A stretch of 64,000 bases of DNA from Pseudoxanthomonas japonensis (lineage in GTDB: Bacteria; Pseudomonadota; Gammaproteobacteria; Xanthomonadales; Xanthomonadaceae), in the NCBI RefSeq assembly GCF_010093445.1, contig NZ_PDWW01000006.1, positions 111,111 to 175,110 on the forward strand. Reading direction: 5' to 3'. The stretch's first letter is position 1. Each line of letters opens with the position of its first letter. Positions 18,655 through 27,333 of the stretch are shown in pieces. The position numbers were made by a program, and so were the translations under genes. The notes beneath the pieces were generated by a model that was given only the letters and a program-made list of their open reading frames with translations, had not been told where the DNA came from and searched no databases.

Positions 18655-19239
18655 ATGCCCATGGCCGTGTTTCCCCGTGCGACCCGCTACGCACTGCTCG
18701 CCTGCCTGCTGGTGCTGGCGGCCGGCTGCGGCCATCGCGGCGACGTCCGCGAAGAGCCTGCTGGCGTCGACCTGCCGCGCTTCATGGGCACCTGGCGCGT
18801 CATCGCCCACATCCCCTATTTCGCCGAGCGCGGCCATGTGGCGGCGCGTTACGAGTACGCGCTGCGCGACCGCGACAAGGTGGGCGTGACCTACCACTAC
18901 CGCGAGGGCTTCACCGCACCGGAGCAGTCTCGCGATGCGCGCGCCTCGGTCAAGGAGGGCAGCGGCAACCGGGAGTGGACGCTGTGGTTCGTTGGCGTGG
19001 TGCCGGCGAAGTGGCGCATCGTCGAGGTGGCGCCCGACTACTCGTGGGCCCTGGCCGACTACCCGGGACGCGACATGGGCTGGATCCTGGCCCGTGATCC
19101 GGTGATGACCGATGCGCAGTACCAGGACCTGGTCAGGCGCGCCCGCGACCATGGCATCAACGCCCGGCAGCTGGTCCGCGTGCCGCAGGTGCCGGAACAG
19201 GTGGGCAAGCGGGGGTTCGGGGAACCGAAGGGGCCGTAG
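18655..19239 (+). CDS. Lipocalin family lipoprotein (Blc-like)
   Basis: Outer-membrane lipoprotein of 194 residues. The signal peptide ends in lipobox LAAGC. The mature part contains the lipocalin opening FMGTWRVIAHIPYFAERG, and later VAPDYSWALADYPGRD and LARDPVM, which match the Blc family that binds fatty acids or lysophospholipids. AAAGGAG lies just before the ATG at 18655. It is probably a single-gene unit. A role in membrane-lipid maintenance is inferred from the family. Confidence 0.85.
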   Translation: MPMAVFPRATRYALLACLLVLAAGCGHRGDVREEPAGVDLPRFMGTWRVIAHIPYFAERGHVAARYEYALRDRDKVGVTYHYREGFTAPEQSRDARASVKEGSGNREWTLWFVGVVPAKWRIVEVAPDYSWALADYPGRDMGWILARDPVMTDAQYQDLVRRARDHGINARQLVRVPQVPEQVGKRGFGEPKGP

Positions 19240-19257
19240 AACGCGGCAACCATCGCA

Positions 19258-19341
19258 CGTAGAGCGGAGCTTGCTCCGCTGCTTTCGGCAGCAGGCCATC
19301 CGACTTTCGACGTCAAGCAGCGGAGCAAGCTCCGCTCTACG
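19258..19341. repeat. Inverted repeat between lipocalin and WYL regulator genes
   Basis: 27-base complementary arms at 19258-19284 and 19315-19341 start CGTAGAGCGGAGC and each contain a GGAGCTTGCTCC hairpin. The element lies between two convergent genes, so it could act as a bidirectional terminator. The motif belongs to dispersed repeats of this bacterial family. Confidence 0.7.
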
Positions 19342-19344
19342 GCG

Positions 19345-20316
19345 TCATTTCTTCTCGTAGTTCGACAGCGCCAGTTCCAGCAGCGCCTTCGCCTGCTCGC
19401 GCAGCACCGCGGGCTCCACGATCTCGGCGTCGGCGCCGTAATGCAGGATGTCCATCAGCAGCTCACGCGAGACGCTGTAGGGAATCTTCAGCTCGTAGCG
19501 GCCATCAGGCAGATGGCGGCCCTGCTGCTTGGAATGCCATTGCTCGTCGGCGACCCAGCGCGCGGCCTTGGCACTGAACAGGATGGTCGCCCAGCCCTTG
19601 GGTTCGCCCGAGAAGATGCCGTAGCTCGAGGCCAGGTGCTGGTTCAGTTCTTCGTTGGGCAGATCGCGCGCGGGTTCGTCGCCCAGCCGCGCATTGCCGA
19701 TGCGGTCGACGGCGAAGCTGCGCAATGCGTTGCGCTCGTGGTCCCACGCATCCAGGTACCAGTTGTCGCGGTAGTGGGTGATGCGCTGCGGCGACACGGT
19801 GCGTCTGGTGCGCTCGTCGGTGGAGCGTGCGCGGTACTCGAACTGCAGTTGCTTGCGCTCCAGCACGGCGGAGGCGACGGTGCGGAAACTGGCTTCGTCC
19901 AGCTTGCGACCGCGGTGCGGAATCACCCGCACGCGGTCGACCGGCCACTGGTCCACGCCCGCGTGGTCGGCCAGCAGTCCTTCGATGCGCTTCTGCAGGG
20001 GTGCCAGCGCGCCCGACAGCACGCCGCCGCCGGTGCGCACCAGCAACTGCTGCGCGGCGAGCAGCGCATACAGCTCTTCCGAACTCAGCCACAGGCCCGG
20101 CAGTTCGAAGCGGTCGCTTTCGGCGGCGTGGTAGCGGAAGCCCGCCTCGCCATCGCCCTCGATCGGCGCCATCAGCGCGTCGCGCAGGTAGGCCAGGTCG
20201 CGATAGACGGTGGCACGCGAACAACCCAGCTCCTCCTGCAGGCGCTTCACGGTGACCGGATAGCGCGCCGCTTTCAGGATGCGGTGCAGGGCGGTGATGC
20301 GTTCGATCTTGTCCAT
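19345..20316 (-). CDS. YafY-type transcriptional regulator with HTH and WYL domains
   Basis: Cytoplasmic regulator of 323 residues. The N-terminus is a DeoR-like HTH (MDKIERITALHRIL, with CSRATVYRDLAYLRD as the recognition helix). The centre is a WYL domain with DNWYLDAWDHERNALRSFAVDRI, and a WCX-type C-terminus follows. WYL domains sense nucleotides or DNA ends and are often linked to DNA damage or defence, but no such genes are next to it. GTG at 20325 is an alternative start. Its targets are unknown. Confidence 0.88.
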   Translation of the reverse strand: MDKIERITALHRILKAARYPVTVKRLQEELGCSRATVYRDLAYLRDALMAPIEGDGEAGFRYHAAESDRFELPGLWLSSEELYALLAAQQLLVRTGGGVLSGALAPLQKRIEGLLADHAGVDQWPVDRVRVIPHRGRKLDEASFRTVASAVLERKQLQFEYRARSTDERTRRTVSPQRITHYRDNWYLDAWDHERNALRSFAVDRIGNARLGDEPARDLPNEELNQHLASSYGIFSGEPKGWATILFSAKAARWVADEQWHSKQQGRHLPDGRYELKIPYSVSRELLMDILHYGADAEIVEPAVLREQAKALLELALSNYEKK

Positions 20317-20623
20317 GGGCGGCACGGCAGGGGGCGTGCGCGGATTATCACCGACGGGTGGCCGTTTTCATCGCCTGCCCGCCGTTGGATCGGAGACAGG
20401 GGACAGGCGCCGATGGCGCCTTGGGCCCGTGCGGTGCCTGGTGCCGCGGCGTGTCCTCGCCGACGTGGCGCCCCCAACGCACGGACCCAAGGCACCCTGG
20501 CCGCTTGAGATACCTGCACGCTCGCGGGCGATGCGCCACGCCACGCGGCGATGGCCCGATGGCATAACTCCGGATTCATTTCCGGCGCGACAGACTCCGC
20601 GTACAGGATGCGGAGATGACAGG
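20317..20623. other. Intergenic stretch without recognisable gene
   Basis: 307 bases between divergent genes. I see no ORF with coding character, no clear inverted repeat and no convincing promoter. It presumably holds the promoters of the WYL regulator and of the hypothetical protein at 20624. Confidence 0.5.
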
Positions 20624-21244
20624 ATGTCAGTGGAAGGCCGGAGCCGCGCCATCGCGGCCATGATCGTGGTGGTGATCCATGGGATGGTGACCTGGGTGCT
20701 GTTGCGCGCACCCCATCCGAGCGCCGATGAGCGCGCGGGTCCACCCGCCATGCGGGTGCGCTGGATCGAGCGCCCGCGACCTGCTCCATCTCGTCCGCCG
20801 CCCGCGACACCTCCCTCGTCCTCGGCAGATTCCCGGGTGCCGGACTTGCGTCGCCGCGTCCCGTCACCACAACGAGCCTCACGACCGACCTCGGCGACAG
20901 CAACATCGACGCCCGCCCCCACTCCCGACTATCTCGCCCAGGGCGCGGCATGGGCCATGGAAACGGCGCCGGCGCTGGATTTCCAGCCCGCGCTGACCGC
21001 CAGTCGCATACCGCCGCTTCCCGGCGGCGCCAACGGCGGTCGATTCCGGATGCGTGAGCCGACCTCGCCCAAACAGACGCTGGAAAAGACGATCGGATGG
21101 CTCTTTGGCGGTCCCGACTACACCACCGACCCCTGCCCGCAGATCCATGACAACGTCTACGGCCTGCTGCCGGACACCAGCGACGAAGGACGACGACGCC
21201 TGGCCTGGGAACTGCGGGAATACCGCGAACGCTGCCGTCCGTGA
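20624..21244 (+). CDS. Hypothetical membrane-anchored Pro-rich protein
   Basis: Protein of 206 residues that I cannot place in a family. There is one N-terminal hydrophobic helix (AIAAMIVVVIHGMVTWVLL), then about 70 residues rich in Pro, Ser, Arg and Thr, which is TonB-like in style. The C-terminal part has a conserved look: KQTLEKTIGWLFGG, DPCPQIHDNVYGLL, and ELREYRERC. The two cysteines could form a disulfide in the periplasm. The start ATG follows ACAGG. It precedes the DUF481 outer-membrane protein by 141 bases in the same direction. Confidence 0.65.
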   Translation: MSVEGRSRAIAAMIVVVIHGMVTWVLLRAPHPSADERAGPPAMRVRWIERPRPAPSRPPPATPPSSSADSRVPDLRRRVPSPQRASRPTSATATSTPAPTPDYLAQGAAWAMETAPALDFQPALTASRIPPLPGGANGGRFRMREPTSPKQTLEKTIGWLFGGPDYTTDPCPQIHDNVYGLLPDTSDEGRRRLAWELREYRERCRP

Positions 21245-21385
21245 CGGCGATCCTGATCCGGACCCGCTCCCGTGGCAGAATGCATGTCGCAAACCTGAAT
21301 CGGAACAAGCACTTGGGTTGTGGCATCAAGGGTGCCTCCCTAACATGTAACCGGTTTCAGCCATCCCACTCCCCCGAGATTCGCC

Positions 21386-22300
21386 ATGCCCGCCCGGATG
21401 TCCCCTTCCCTGCTCGCCCTTGCCCTCATGACGGGCGGCGCGATCCAGGCGCACGCCACCGACATCCTGCTGCCACGCAACGACAAGACCGCCGCATCGC
21501 AGACCGGCAAGGGATTGAGCAAGCAGGACGCCATCGTGGTGCCGGTCGTCGCGATGGCAGTGCGTCCGATTCCCGAAGAGGCACCGCCGCCGCCACCGGC
21601 CACCCCGCCCGCCCCGGCGCTGACCGGCGGTGGCGAGTTGGGCTTCGCGGCCGCCAGCGGCAACAGCAACAACGAAAGCTTCAACGGGCGGCTGGACCTC
21701 ACCTACAACGACGGCAGCGCCTGGCGCCACAGCGCCAGCCTGTTCGGCCTGCATTCGCGCTCGGAGTACACGCGCACGCAGGAGGACGGCAGCGTCGTCC
21801 GCGACCGTCGCACCACCGCCAACCGCTACACGGTGACCGCCAACAGCGCGTACAAGATGGACGACCGCGGCACACTCAACACGTCGGTGCGCCACGAGGA
21901 AGACGACTTCGGCACCTACAGCCGGCAGCAGTCGGTCAGCCTGAGCTACGGCAACCGCGTGATCGAAAACGAACGCGCGCACCTCGACCTGCAGGTCGGG
22001 CCGGGTTACCGGCGTGCCTACGACACCGTGGACGGCCGCACCGAAGCCAGCTTCATCGGCCGTGGCCTCATCGACATGCGCTACGCCCTCAGCGAGAACA
22101 CCGAGATCGTCAACAAGCTGCTGGTGGAGTCGGGCGAGTACAACACGTTCGCGCAGAACGATCTGGGCGTGTCGGTGACGATGAACTCTCACCTGGCGTT
22201 GAAGGCCGGCTGGCAGGCCCGCCACAACAGCGATGTCGCGCCCGACATCAAGAAGACCGACACGCTGACCACGATGAACGTGGTCTACCGCTTCAAGTAA
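21386..22300 (+). CDS. DUF481 outer-membrane beta-barrel protein
   Basis: Exported protein of 304 residues. After the signal peptide (ending IQAHA) comes a linker with polyproline, then from about residue 80 a DUF481 barrel. Its repeated amphipathic strands include GELGFAAASGNSNNESFNGRLDL, ANRYTVTANSAYKMD, and the last strand TTMNVVYRFK ending in an aromatic-basic pair. The family (YdiY-like) is of unknown function and may be acid- or salt-inducible. It converges with hemC with only six bases between the stops. Confidence 0.85.
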   Translation: MPARMSPSLLALALMTGGAIQAHATDILLPRNDKTAASQTGKGLSKQDAIVVPVVAMAVRPIPEEAPPPPPATPPAPALTGGGELGFAAASGNSNNESFNGRLDLTYNDGSAWRHSASLFGLHSRSEYTRTQEDGSVVRDRRTTANRYTVTANSAYKMDDRGTLNTSVRHEEDDFGTYSRQQSVSLSYGNRVIENERAHLDLQVGPGYRRAYDTVDGRTEASFIGRGLIDMRYALSENTEIVNKLLVESGEYNTFAQNDLGVSVTMNSHLALKAGWQARHNSDVAPDIKKTDTLTTMNVVYRFK

Positions 22301-22306
22301 GGGCCC

Positions 22307-23215
22307 TCAGGCGAGGAACGCACCCGCGCCCTGCTCCAGCAGCTGCGCGGCGACCCTGCGCCCCAGCGCGTCCGGATCGGTGGCCGATCCGCGCGCTTCG
22401 GTACGGAGCACCTGGCCATCGGCGGCCGATCCCACCAGTCCCGACAGCACGAGATCGCCGCCATCGCGCTGCGCGAATGCGGCGACGGGTACATGGCAGC
22501 TGCCATGCAGCGCGCGGTTCATCGCCCGCTCCGCTTCCACGCAGATGCGGGTGGCGGCGTCATCCAGTACCGCGAACAGCGCGTGCGTATCGGGGTCTTC
22601 AGCGCGGCACTCCACCGCGACCGCACCCTGCGCGGGCGCCGGCAGCCAGTCCGGCGCATCCAGCCGGGCACGGATGCGCGAGGCGAAACCGAGCCGCTGC
22701 AGGCCGGCGCAGGCCAAGACGATGGCGTCGTACTCGCCCGCATCCAGCTTGGCCAGGCGCGTGTTGACGTTGCCGCGCAGGTCGCGCAGTTCCAGGTCCG
22801 GGCGCAGCGCGCGCAACTGTGCCTGCCGGCGTAGCGACGACGTCCCAACCCGTGCGCCCTGCGGCAGCGCGGCGACATCGGCGTACAGGTTCGAGACGAA
22901 CGCATCGGCAGGATCGGCGCGGGTCAGGATGGCCGGCAGGGCGAACGGGCCCTCCAGTTCCATCGGCACGTCCTTGAGCGAATGCACCGCGCAATCGGCT
23001 TCGCCGCGCAGCATCGCCAATTCAAGTTCCTTGAGGAACAGGCCCTTGCCACCGATCGCGGCCAGCGACCGGTCGAGCACTTCGTCGCCACGCGTGCTCA
23101 TCGGCACCAGCTCGACGACCAGACCGGGGTGCGCGGCGCGCAGGCGATCGGCGACGTGTTCGCTCTGCCAGAGGGCGAGCGGGCTCTTGCGGGTGGCGAT
23201 ACGCAGCGTGGTCAT
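22307..23215 (-). CDS. hemC: Hydroxymethylbilane synthase (porphobilinogen deaminase)
   Basis: Joins four porphobilinogen molecules into hydroxymethylbilane for haem synthesis. It has 302 residues. Marks are the N-terminal [44 protein letters not shown], and Cys240 in [10 protein letters not shown], which carries the dipyrromethane cofactor. ATG at 23215 is set by the family N-terminus, not the longer in-frame ORF. It follows the AlgR-like gene by 37 bases, an arrangement also seen in Pseudomonas (algR-hemC). Confidence 0.97.
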   Translation of the reverse strand: MTTLRIATRKSPLALWQSEHVADRLRAAHPGLVVELVPMSTRGDEVLDRSLAAIGGKGLFLKELELAMLRGEADCAVHSLKDVPMELEGPFALPAILTRADPADAFVSNLYADVAALPQGARVGTSSLRRQAQLRALRPDLELRDLRGNVNTRLAKLDAGEYDAIVLACAGLQRLGFASRIRARLDAPDWLPAPAQGAVAVECRAEDPDTHALFAVLDDAATRICVEAERAMNRALHGSCHVPVAAFAQRDGGDLVLSGLVGSAADGQVLRTEARGSATDPDALGRRVAAQLLEQGAGAFLA

Positions 23216-23252
23216 GCGGGCATTATCCCGCATGGCACGGCGCTCGCGGGAA

Positions 23253-23984
23253 TCAAAGCGCCTTGACCGTCTCGCGCAGGCCGGCCACGCAACGGCGGCT
23301 GACCTCCAGAGGCGTCTTGCCGTGGCGCAGGATGGCCTGCACGTGGCCATCGCCGACGCGCTTGATCTCGACCAGCTCGTGCCGCGCCACCAGGCAATTT
23401 CGATGGATGCGCACGAAGCGCCCGCCGAATTCCTCCTCCAGCGACTTCAGCGATTCCTCGATGAGGTCCTCGCCGCGGGCGTGGTGTACCACCACGTACT
23501 TCTCCTCGGCCTGCAGGTAATGCACCTCGTCCACCGGGATCAACCGCAGGCTGCCGCGCAGGCGCGCACACAGGTGCGTGCGCGGCTGGTTGCTCGATGC
23601 CGCCGGCGGATGGTTCTCGCGCCCGGCAATGAAGGTACGCGCGCGCTCCAGCGCCGCGGCCAGCCGTTCCGGACGGATCGGCTTCATCAGGTAGTCGATG
23701 GCCGCCGCCTCGAACGCGGACAGCGCGTGTTCGTCGTAGGCCGTGCAGAACACCACCGCCGGACGCGGATCGAAGGCCGCCAGGTGGCGGGCCGCTTCCA
23801 GTCCGTCTACGCCGGGCATGGCGATGTCGAGCAGCACCATGTCGGGGCGATGCTGCGAGCACGCCTGCAGCGCATCGAGGCCATTTTCGGCTTCGGCCAC
23901 CACGTCGATGCCGGGATGCTCGGCGAGCAGCGCGCGCAACCGCTCGCGGGCCAGGGATTCGTCGTCGGCGATGACCACTTTCAC
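23253..23984 (-). CDS. algR: LytTR response regulator, AlgR-like
   Basis: Response regulator of 243 residues. The receiver domain has acidic pocket DD (7-8), phosphoacceptor Asp53 in LLDIAMPG and the conserved Lys in MKPI. The C-terminal LytTR DNA-binding domain ([30 protein letters not shown]) fits AlgR, which controls twitching motility and exopolysaccharide in Pseudomonas and Xanthomonas relatives. The start is GTG at 23984, preceded by GAGGA. No AlgZ/FimS kinase gene is adjacent; an esterase occupies the upstream slot. Confidence 0.88.
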   Translation of the reverse strand: MKVVIADDESLARERLRALLAEHPGIDVVAEAENGLDALQACSQHRPDMVLLDIAMPGVDGLEAARHLAAFDPRPAVVFCTAYDEHALSAFEAAAIDYLMKPIRPERLAAALERARTFIAGRENHPPAASSNQPRTHLCARLRGSLRLIPVDEVHYLQAEEKYVVVHHARGEDLIEESLKSLEEEFGGRFVRIHRNCLVARHELVEIKRVGDGHVQAILRHGKTPLEVSRRCVAGLRETVKAL

Positions 23985-24079
23985 GGCAAAGGCGTCCTCG
24001 GTGAACGTTGGCGTGATCCCCCGAGTCCTAGGGTACCCATGGCGACGCCCTGCGTCATCCATCGGGGGGCGCGTGGGGA

Positions 24080-24766
24080 TTACAACGCAAAACGCCGCGC
24101 CATCCAGTCACCCAGGTCACGGATTTCCTCCGCGCAGACCTGGTGCGCCATCGGATAGCGGTGCCACTGGACGTCGAAGCCCAACTCGCCCAGTACGCGC
24201 GCGCTCTGGTCGGCATGGACGAGCGGAATCACCGGATCACCCGTGCCGTGCGCCATGAAGACAGGCTGCGCGGTCGCCGCCTGGGCGAGATGGGCCTTGG
24301 CCTGGGCAGCGCCCGGCAGGTAGGTCGACAGTGCGATGAGCCCTGCCAGCGGTACCTGCCTGCGCAGACCGGCCGCCAGGGTAATGGCGCCCCCCTGCGA
24401 GAAGCCGGCCAGCAACAGCCGGTCCGCCGCGATGCCGCGCGCCTGTTCGCGTGCGATCAACGCCTCCACCTGCACGATGGATTCCTCGATGCCGGCGCTG
24501 TCCGCGCGGGTGGGGAAATCCATGCCCACGATGTCGTACCACGCGCGCATGCGCACGCCATTGTTGATCGTCACCGCGCGCACCGGCGCATGCGGGAACA
24601 CGAAGCGCAGCGCCGGCCAGCCCGGCCGCACCAGTTCAGGCACCAGTGGCGCGAAGTCATGGCCGTCGGCGCCCAGTCCGTGCAACCAGAGCACGGACCA
24701 CTGCGGCTCGGGGCCGGTTTCCTGTTCGACGGTTTCGAGCACGGCGGAAGCGGAAGAAGTGGTCAT
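24080..24766 (-). CDS. Carboxylesterase/phospholipase (alpha/beta hydrolase)
   Basis: Cytoplasmic alpha/beta hydrolase of 228 residues in the carboxylesterase/lysophospholipase (EstB, APT1-like) family. Visible marks are LHGLGADGHDF near residue 28, FPHAPVRAVTINNG, the nucleophile elbow GFSQGG (Ser123), GTGDPVIP with the catalytic Asp, and the His in YPMAHQVC. It hydrolyses short-chain esters or acyl groups; the natural substrate is unknown. I chose ATG 24766 with a GGGGG stretch before it instead of the longer start at 24802. Confidence 0.9.
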   Translation of the reverse strand: MTTSSASAVLETVEQETGPEPQWSVLWLHGLGADGHDFAPLVPELVRPGWPALRFVFPHAPVRAVTINNGVRMRAWYDIVGMDFPTRADSAGIEESIVQVEALIAREQARGIAADRLLLAGFSQGGAITLAAGLRRQVPLAGLIALSTYLPGAAQAKAHLAQAATAQPVFMAHGTGDPVIPLVHADQSARVLGELGFDVQWHRYPMAHQVCAEEIRDLGDWMARRFAL

Positions 24767-25014
24767 GCCCCCATTCTCGCCGCAGACGCTTGCCGACACC
24801 ACTCAGCCGCCGGCATCTCCGGCGGACAGGCGGAACCGCACCGCCGATCCGCACCGTGTCGGTGCGCACCTGTCGGGGCGGACCCTGGGCATTGCGCGCA
24901 CGCGCGGAGCCGCTGGCGGCGTGCGCGGCGGCAGCGATCCGGCGCGCCGGGGGCTGGAAGCGTTTGCACGTCGCGCCGTCGCCCGCGTCACGGAAAACTT
25001 CAGGTAGAGTGCTG

Positions 25015-25081
25015 CGATCACGGGCAATACCTCGACGTATTGCCCTGCCTCGGGGACGGCTCGGCAGGGAATGCCGTGACG
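25015..25081 (+). ncRNA. Candidate structured leader RNA (three-way junction) ahead of GGDEF/EAL gene
   Basis: Within the 362-base gap 24767-25128, the RNA could fold as a closing stem CG-a-TCACGG/CCGTGA-CG (25015-25023 with 25074-25081). This encloses a near-perfect hairpin GGGCAATAC-CTCGAC-GTATTGCCC (25022-25045) and a second hairpin with TGCC/GGCA ends (25046-25066). The two bases GG are shared between stems, so either one shortens. A three-way junction before a c-di-GMP enzyme recalls the GEMM-I riboswitch, but the conserved GGCAAA and GACGCAAAGCC elements are missing. The rest of the gap shows nothing clear. Confidence 0.4.
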
Positions 25082-25105
25082 AACCCGGTCCATCTGGCGG
25101 CAACC

Positions 25106-25123
25106 GTTCTTTTGGGGAAGAAC
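25106..25123 (+). promoter_or_regulatory. Hairpin that can cover the ribosome-binding site of the GGDEF/EAL gene
   Basis: GTTCTT (25106-25111) pairs exactly with AAGAAC (25118-25123), leaving TTGGGG in the loop. The ribosome site GGGGAAG (25114-25120) is thus partly in the stem, 8 bases before the GTG start at 25129. This could be the switching part of the upstream structure (inference). Confidence 0.45.
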
Positions 25124-25128
25124 CGACC

Positions 25129-27333
25129 GTGAGGCCTACTGCCATCGCCATGCCTTCGTACGTCGCCGATGGCGAACCCGACGTGTCATGGGTCATCGAC
25201 CACAGCGACAACGCCATCGTCGTCTGCGACGAGGCCGCGCGCGTCACCTGGATCAACCAGGGATTCACGCGCATGTTCGGCTACACGCCGGAAGACGCCC
25301 TCGGGCGCCGGCCCAGCGATTTCCTCGCCGGCCCGCACACCGACCCCGAAACGGTCGAATGGGTGCGCGGGCAACTGCACACCCAGCAGGGTTACCGCAC
25401 CGAGTTGCTGGTGTACGCCAAGAACGGCGTACCGCTGTGGATCTCGGCGGTGGTGAACCCGGTGTTCGACCCCGAGCGCAACGTCCGCTACCTGCTCGGC
25501 GTCTACACCGACATCACCCACAGCAAGCTGCACGAGGAAATGCACCGCAAGGTGCTTTCCGCGATCGTCCGCGAGCAACCGCTGCAGGAGGTGCTGACGC
25601 TGATCTGCCGTGAAGTCGAGAAGGTCATGCCCGAGGCCGTGGCCTCGGTGATCGGCGTCGACGACTACGGTCGCCTGCGTCCGCTGGCATCGCCCAGCCT
25701 GCCCGACCAGATCGCCACCCTGATCGACGGCGAGCTGGCCGGGCCGATGGTCGGCGCCTGCGGCTCGGCCGCCTGGAGCGGGCAGCCGGTCGAATGCCGG
25801 GACATCGAGCGCGATCCGCGCTGGCAGTCCCACAACGCACCGTTCCTCGCGCTCGGCATCCGCGCCTGCTGGTCCAGCCCGGTCAAGGGCAACGACGGCC
25901 GCGTGCTCGGCACGTTCGCGCTGTACTACTGGGAGAATCGCGCGCCGGACGAATTCCACCTGCGCGTGGCCGACGTCTGCCTGCACCTGTGCGCGCTGGC
26001 GATGGAGCGCGAGCGCGAACGCGCCCGCATGCACCAGCTGTCGTTCTTCGACACGCTCACCGGCCTGCCCAACCGTGCGCTGTTCAACAGCAAGGTCGAG
26101 CAGATGCTGCTGGGTGCCGCGCGTCGCGATAGCCAGGTGGCATTGCTGTTCGTCGACATCGACCGCTTCAAGATCGTCAACGACACCCAGGGCCACACGG
26201 CCGGCGACGCGCTGCTGCGAGAACTGGCGAAGCGCTTGGGCAGCGAACTGCGCGACGGCGACGTGGTGGCGCGGCTGGCGGGCGACGAATTCGTGCTTGC
26301 GATTCCCGACCGCACGGCGGAGGAAGCCGCCAACCTCGCCGACCGGCTGATGGCCCGCCTGTCGGAGCCGCTCAGTGCCGGCCGCATGATACTGACCCCG
26401 CAGGCAAGCGTGGGCGTGGCGATGTTCCCCACCGATGGCTGGGACGTCGATTCGCTGGTGCGGCATGCGGATATCGCCATGTACCGTGCCAAGTCCGAAG
26501 GCGGTGGACGCATCGTGTTCTACAGCCTGGAGATGAACCAGGCGATGCAGGAACGCCTGGCGCTGGAGAACGCACTGCGAGAGGCCGTGCGCAGCGGCCA
26601 GCTGCGGCTGCACTACCAGCCGCAGGTCGCGCTGGACGACGATGCGAGCCTGCACGGGGTCGAGGCGCTGCTGCGCTGGCGGCACCCGGAGATCGGCGAG
26701 ATCTCGCCGGCGACGTTCGTGCCGATGGCCGAGGAATGCGGCCTGATCGACGAGCTGGGCCGCTGGACGCTGGAGGAAGCCTGCACGCAGATGGCCGACT
26801 GGCGCCGCCGCGGCGTGCCGGTGCCGCGCGTGTCGGTCAACCTGTCGGCGATCAACTTCGAACAGCAGGATCTGCCCACCTTCATCGGCAACGTACTGGG
26901 CAAGTGCGGCCTGTCGCCCGACGAACTGATGGTCGAGGTGACCGAAAGCGTCATGCTGGCGCAGAAGCCGGAAGTGCTCGCCAACATCGACGCGATCCAC
27001 CGGATGGGCGTCAGCCTGTCGATCGACGATTTCGGCACCGGCTATTCCAGCCTCAGCCACCTGCACCGCCTGCCGATCAGCGAGCTGAAGCTGGACATGA
27101 GCTTCGTCCGCGATCTCGAACACAGCGAATCCGCACGCGCGCTGACCACGTCCATCCTGCGCATCGGCGAAAGCCTGTCGCTGAAGGTGGTCGCCGAGGG
27201 CGTGGAGAATGCGGCGCAGCGTGCGGTACTGGCCTCGCTCAACTGCGACCTGCTGCAGGGCTACTACGTGTCGCGCCCGCTGTCGCCGCACTCGCTGGAG
27301 CGCTGGGTCAGCCTGCAACCGCCGACGGAGTGA
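25129..27333 (+). CDS. PAS-GAF-GGDEF-EAL cyclic di-GMP signalling protein
   Basis: Cytoplasmic sensor-enzyme of about 734 residues without membrane spans. Order: PAS (about 15-130), GAF (about 145-295), GGDEF (about 300-465), EAL (about 480-734). The cyclase signature is AGDEF (residue 384) in place of GGDEF, with an intact inhibitory RxxD (RDGD) five residues before it. The phosphodiesterase has EALLRW, NLSAINFE, TES, DDFGTGYSS and KLD, so c-di-GMP breakdown looks intact while synthesis may be weak. GTG at 25129 is preferred (GGGGAAG before it) over ATG at 25150. The 3' end overlaps the sirtuin gene by 26 bases on the opposite strand. Confidence 0.9.
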   Translation: MRPTAIAMPSYVADGEPDVSWVIDHSDNAIVVCDEAARVTWINQGFTRMFGYTPEDALGRRPSDFLAGPHTDPETVEWVRGQLHTQQGYRTELLVYAKNGVPLWISAVVNPVFDPERNVRYLLGVYTDITHSKLHEEMHRKVLSAIVREQPLQEVLTLICREVEKVMPEAVASVIGVDDYGRLRPLASPSLPDQIATLIDGELAGPMVGACGSAAWSGQPVECRDIERDPRWQSHNAPFLALGIRACWSSPVKGNDGRVLGTFALYYWENRAPDEFHLRVADVCLHLCALAMERERERARMHQLSFFDTLTGLPNRALFNSKVEQMLLGAARRDSQVALLFVDIDRFKIVNDTQGHTAGDALLRELAKRLGSELRDGDVVARLAGDEFVLAIPDRTAEEAANLADRLMARLSEPLSAGRMILTPQASVGVAMFPTDGWDVDSLVRHADIAMYRAKSEGGGRIVFYSLEMNQAMQERLALENALREAVRSGQLRLHYQPQVALDDDASLHGVEALLRWRHPEIGEISPATFVPMAEECGLIDELGRWTLEEACTQMADWRRRGVPVPRVSVNLSAINFEQQDLPTFIGNVLGKCGLSPDELMVEVTESVMLAQKPEVLANIDAIHRMGVSLSIDDFGTGYSSLSHLHRLPISELKLDMSFVRDLEHSESARALTTSILRIGESLSLKVVAEGVENAAQRAVLASLNCDLLQGYYVSRPLSPHSLERWVSLQPPTE

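Noticed and set aside
19345..20316. WYL regulator as sign of a defence island
   Set aside because: Neighbours are a lipocalin and envelope proteins; no nuclease, helicase or toxin genes are near.
25015..25081. GEMM-I (c-di-GMP-I) riboswitch before the GGDEF/EAL gene
   Set aside because: The three-way shape is similar, but GGCAAA, GACGCAAAGCC and the tetraloop/receptor bases are not present. Reported only as a candidate structured RNA.
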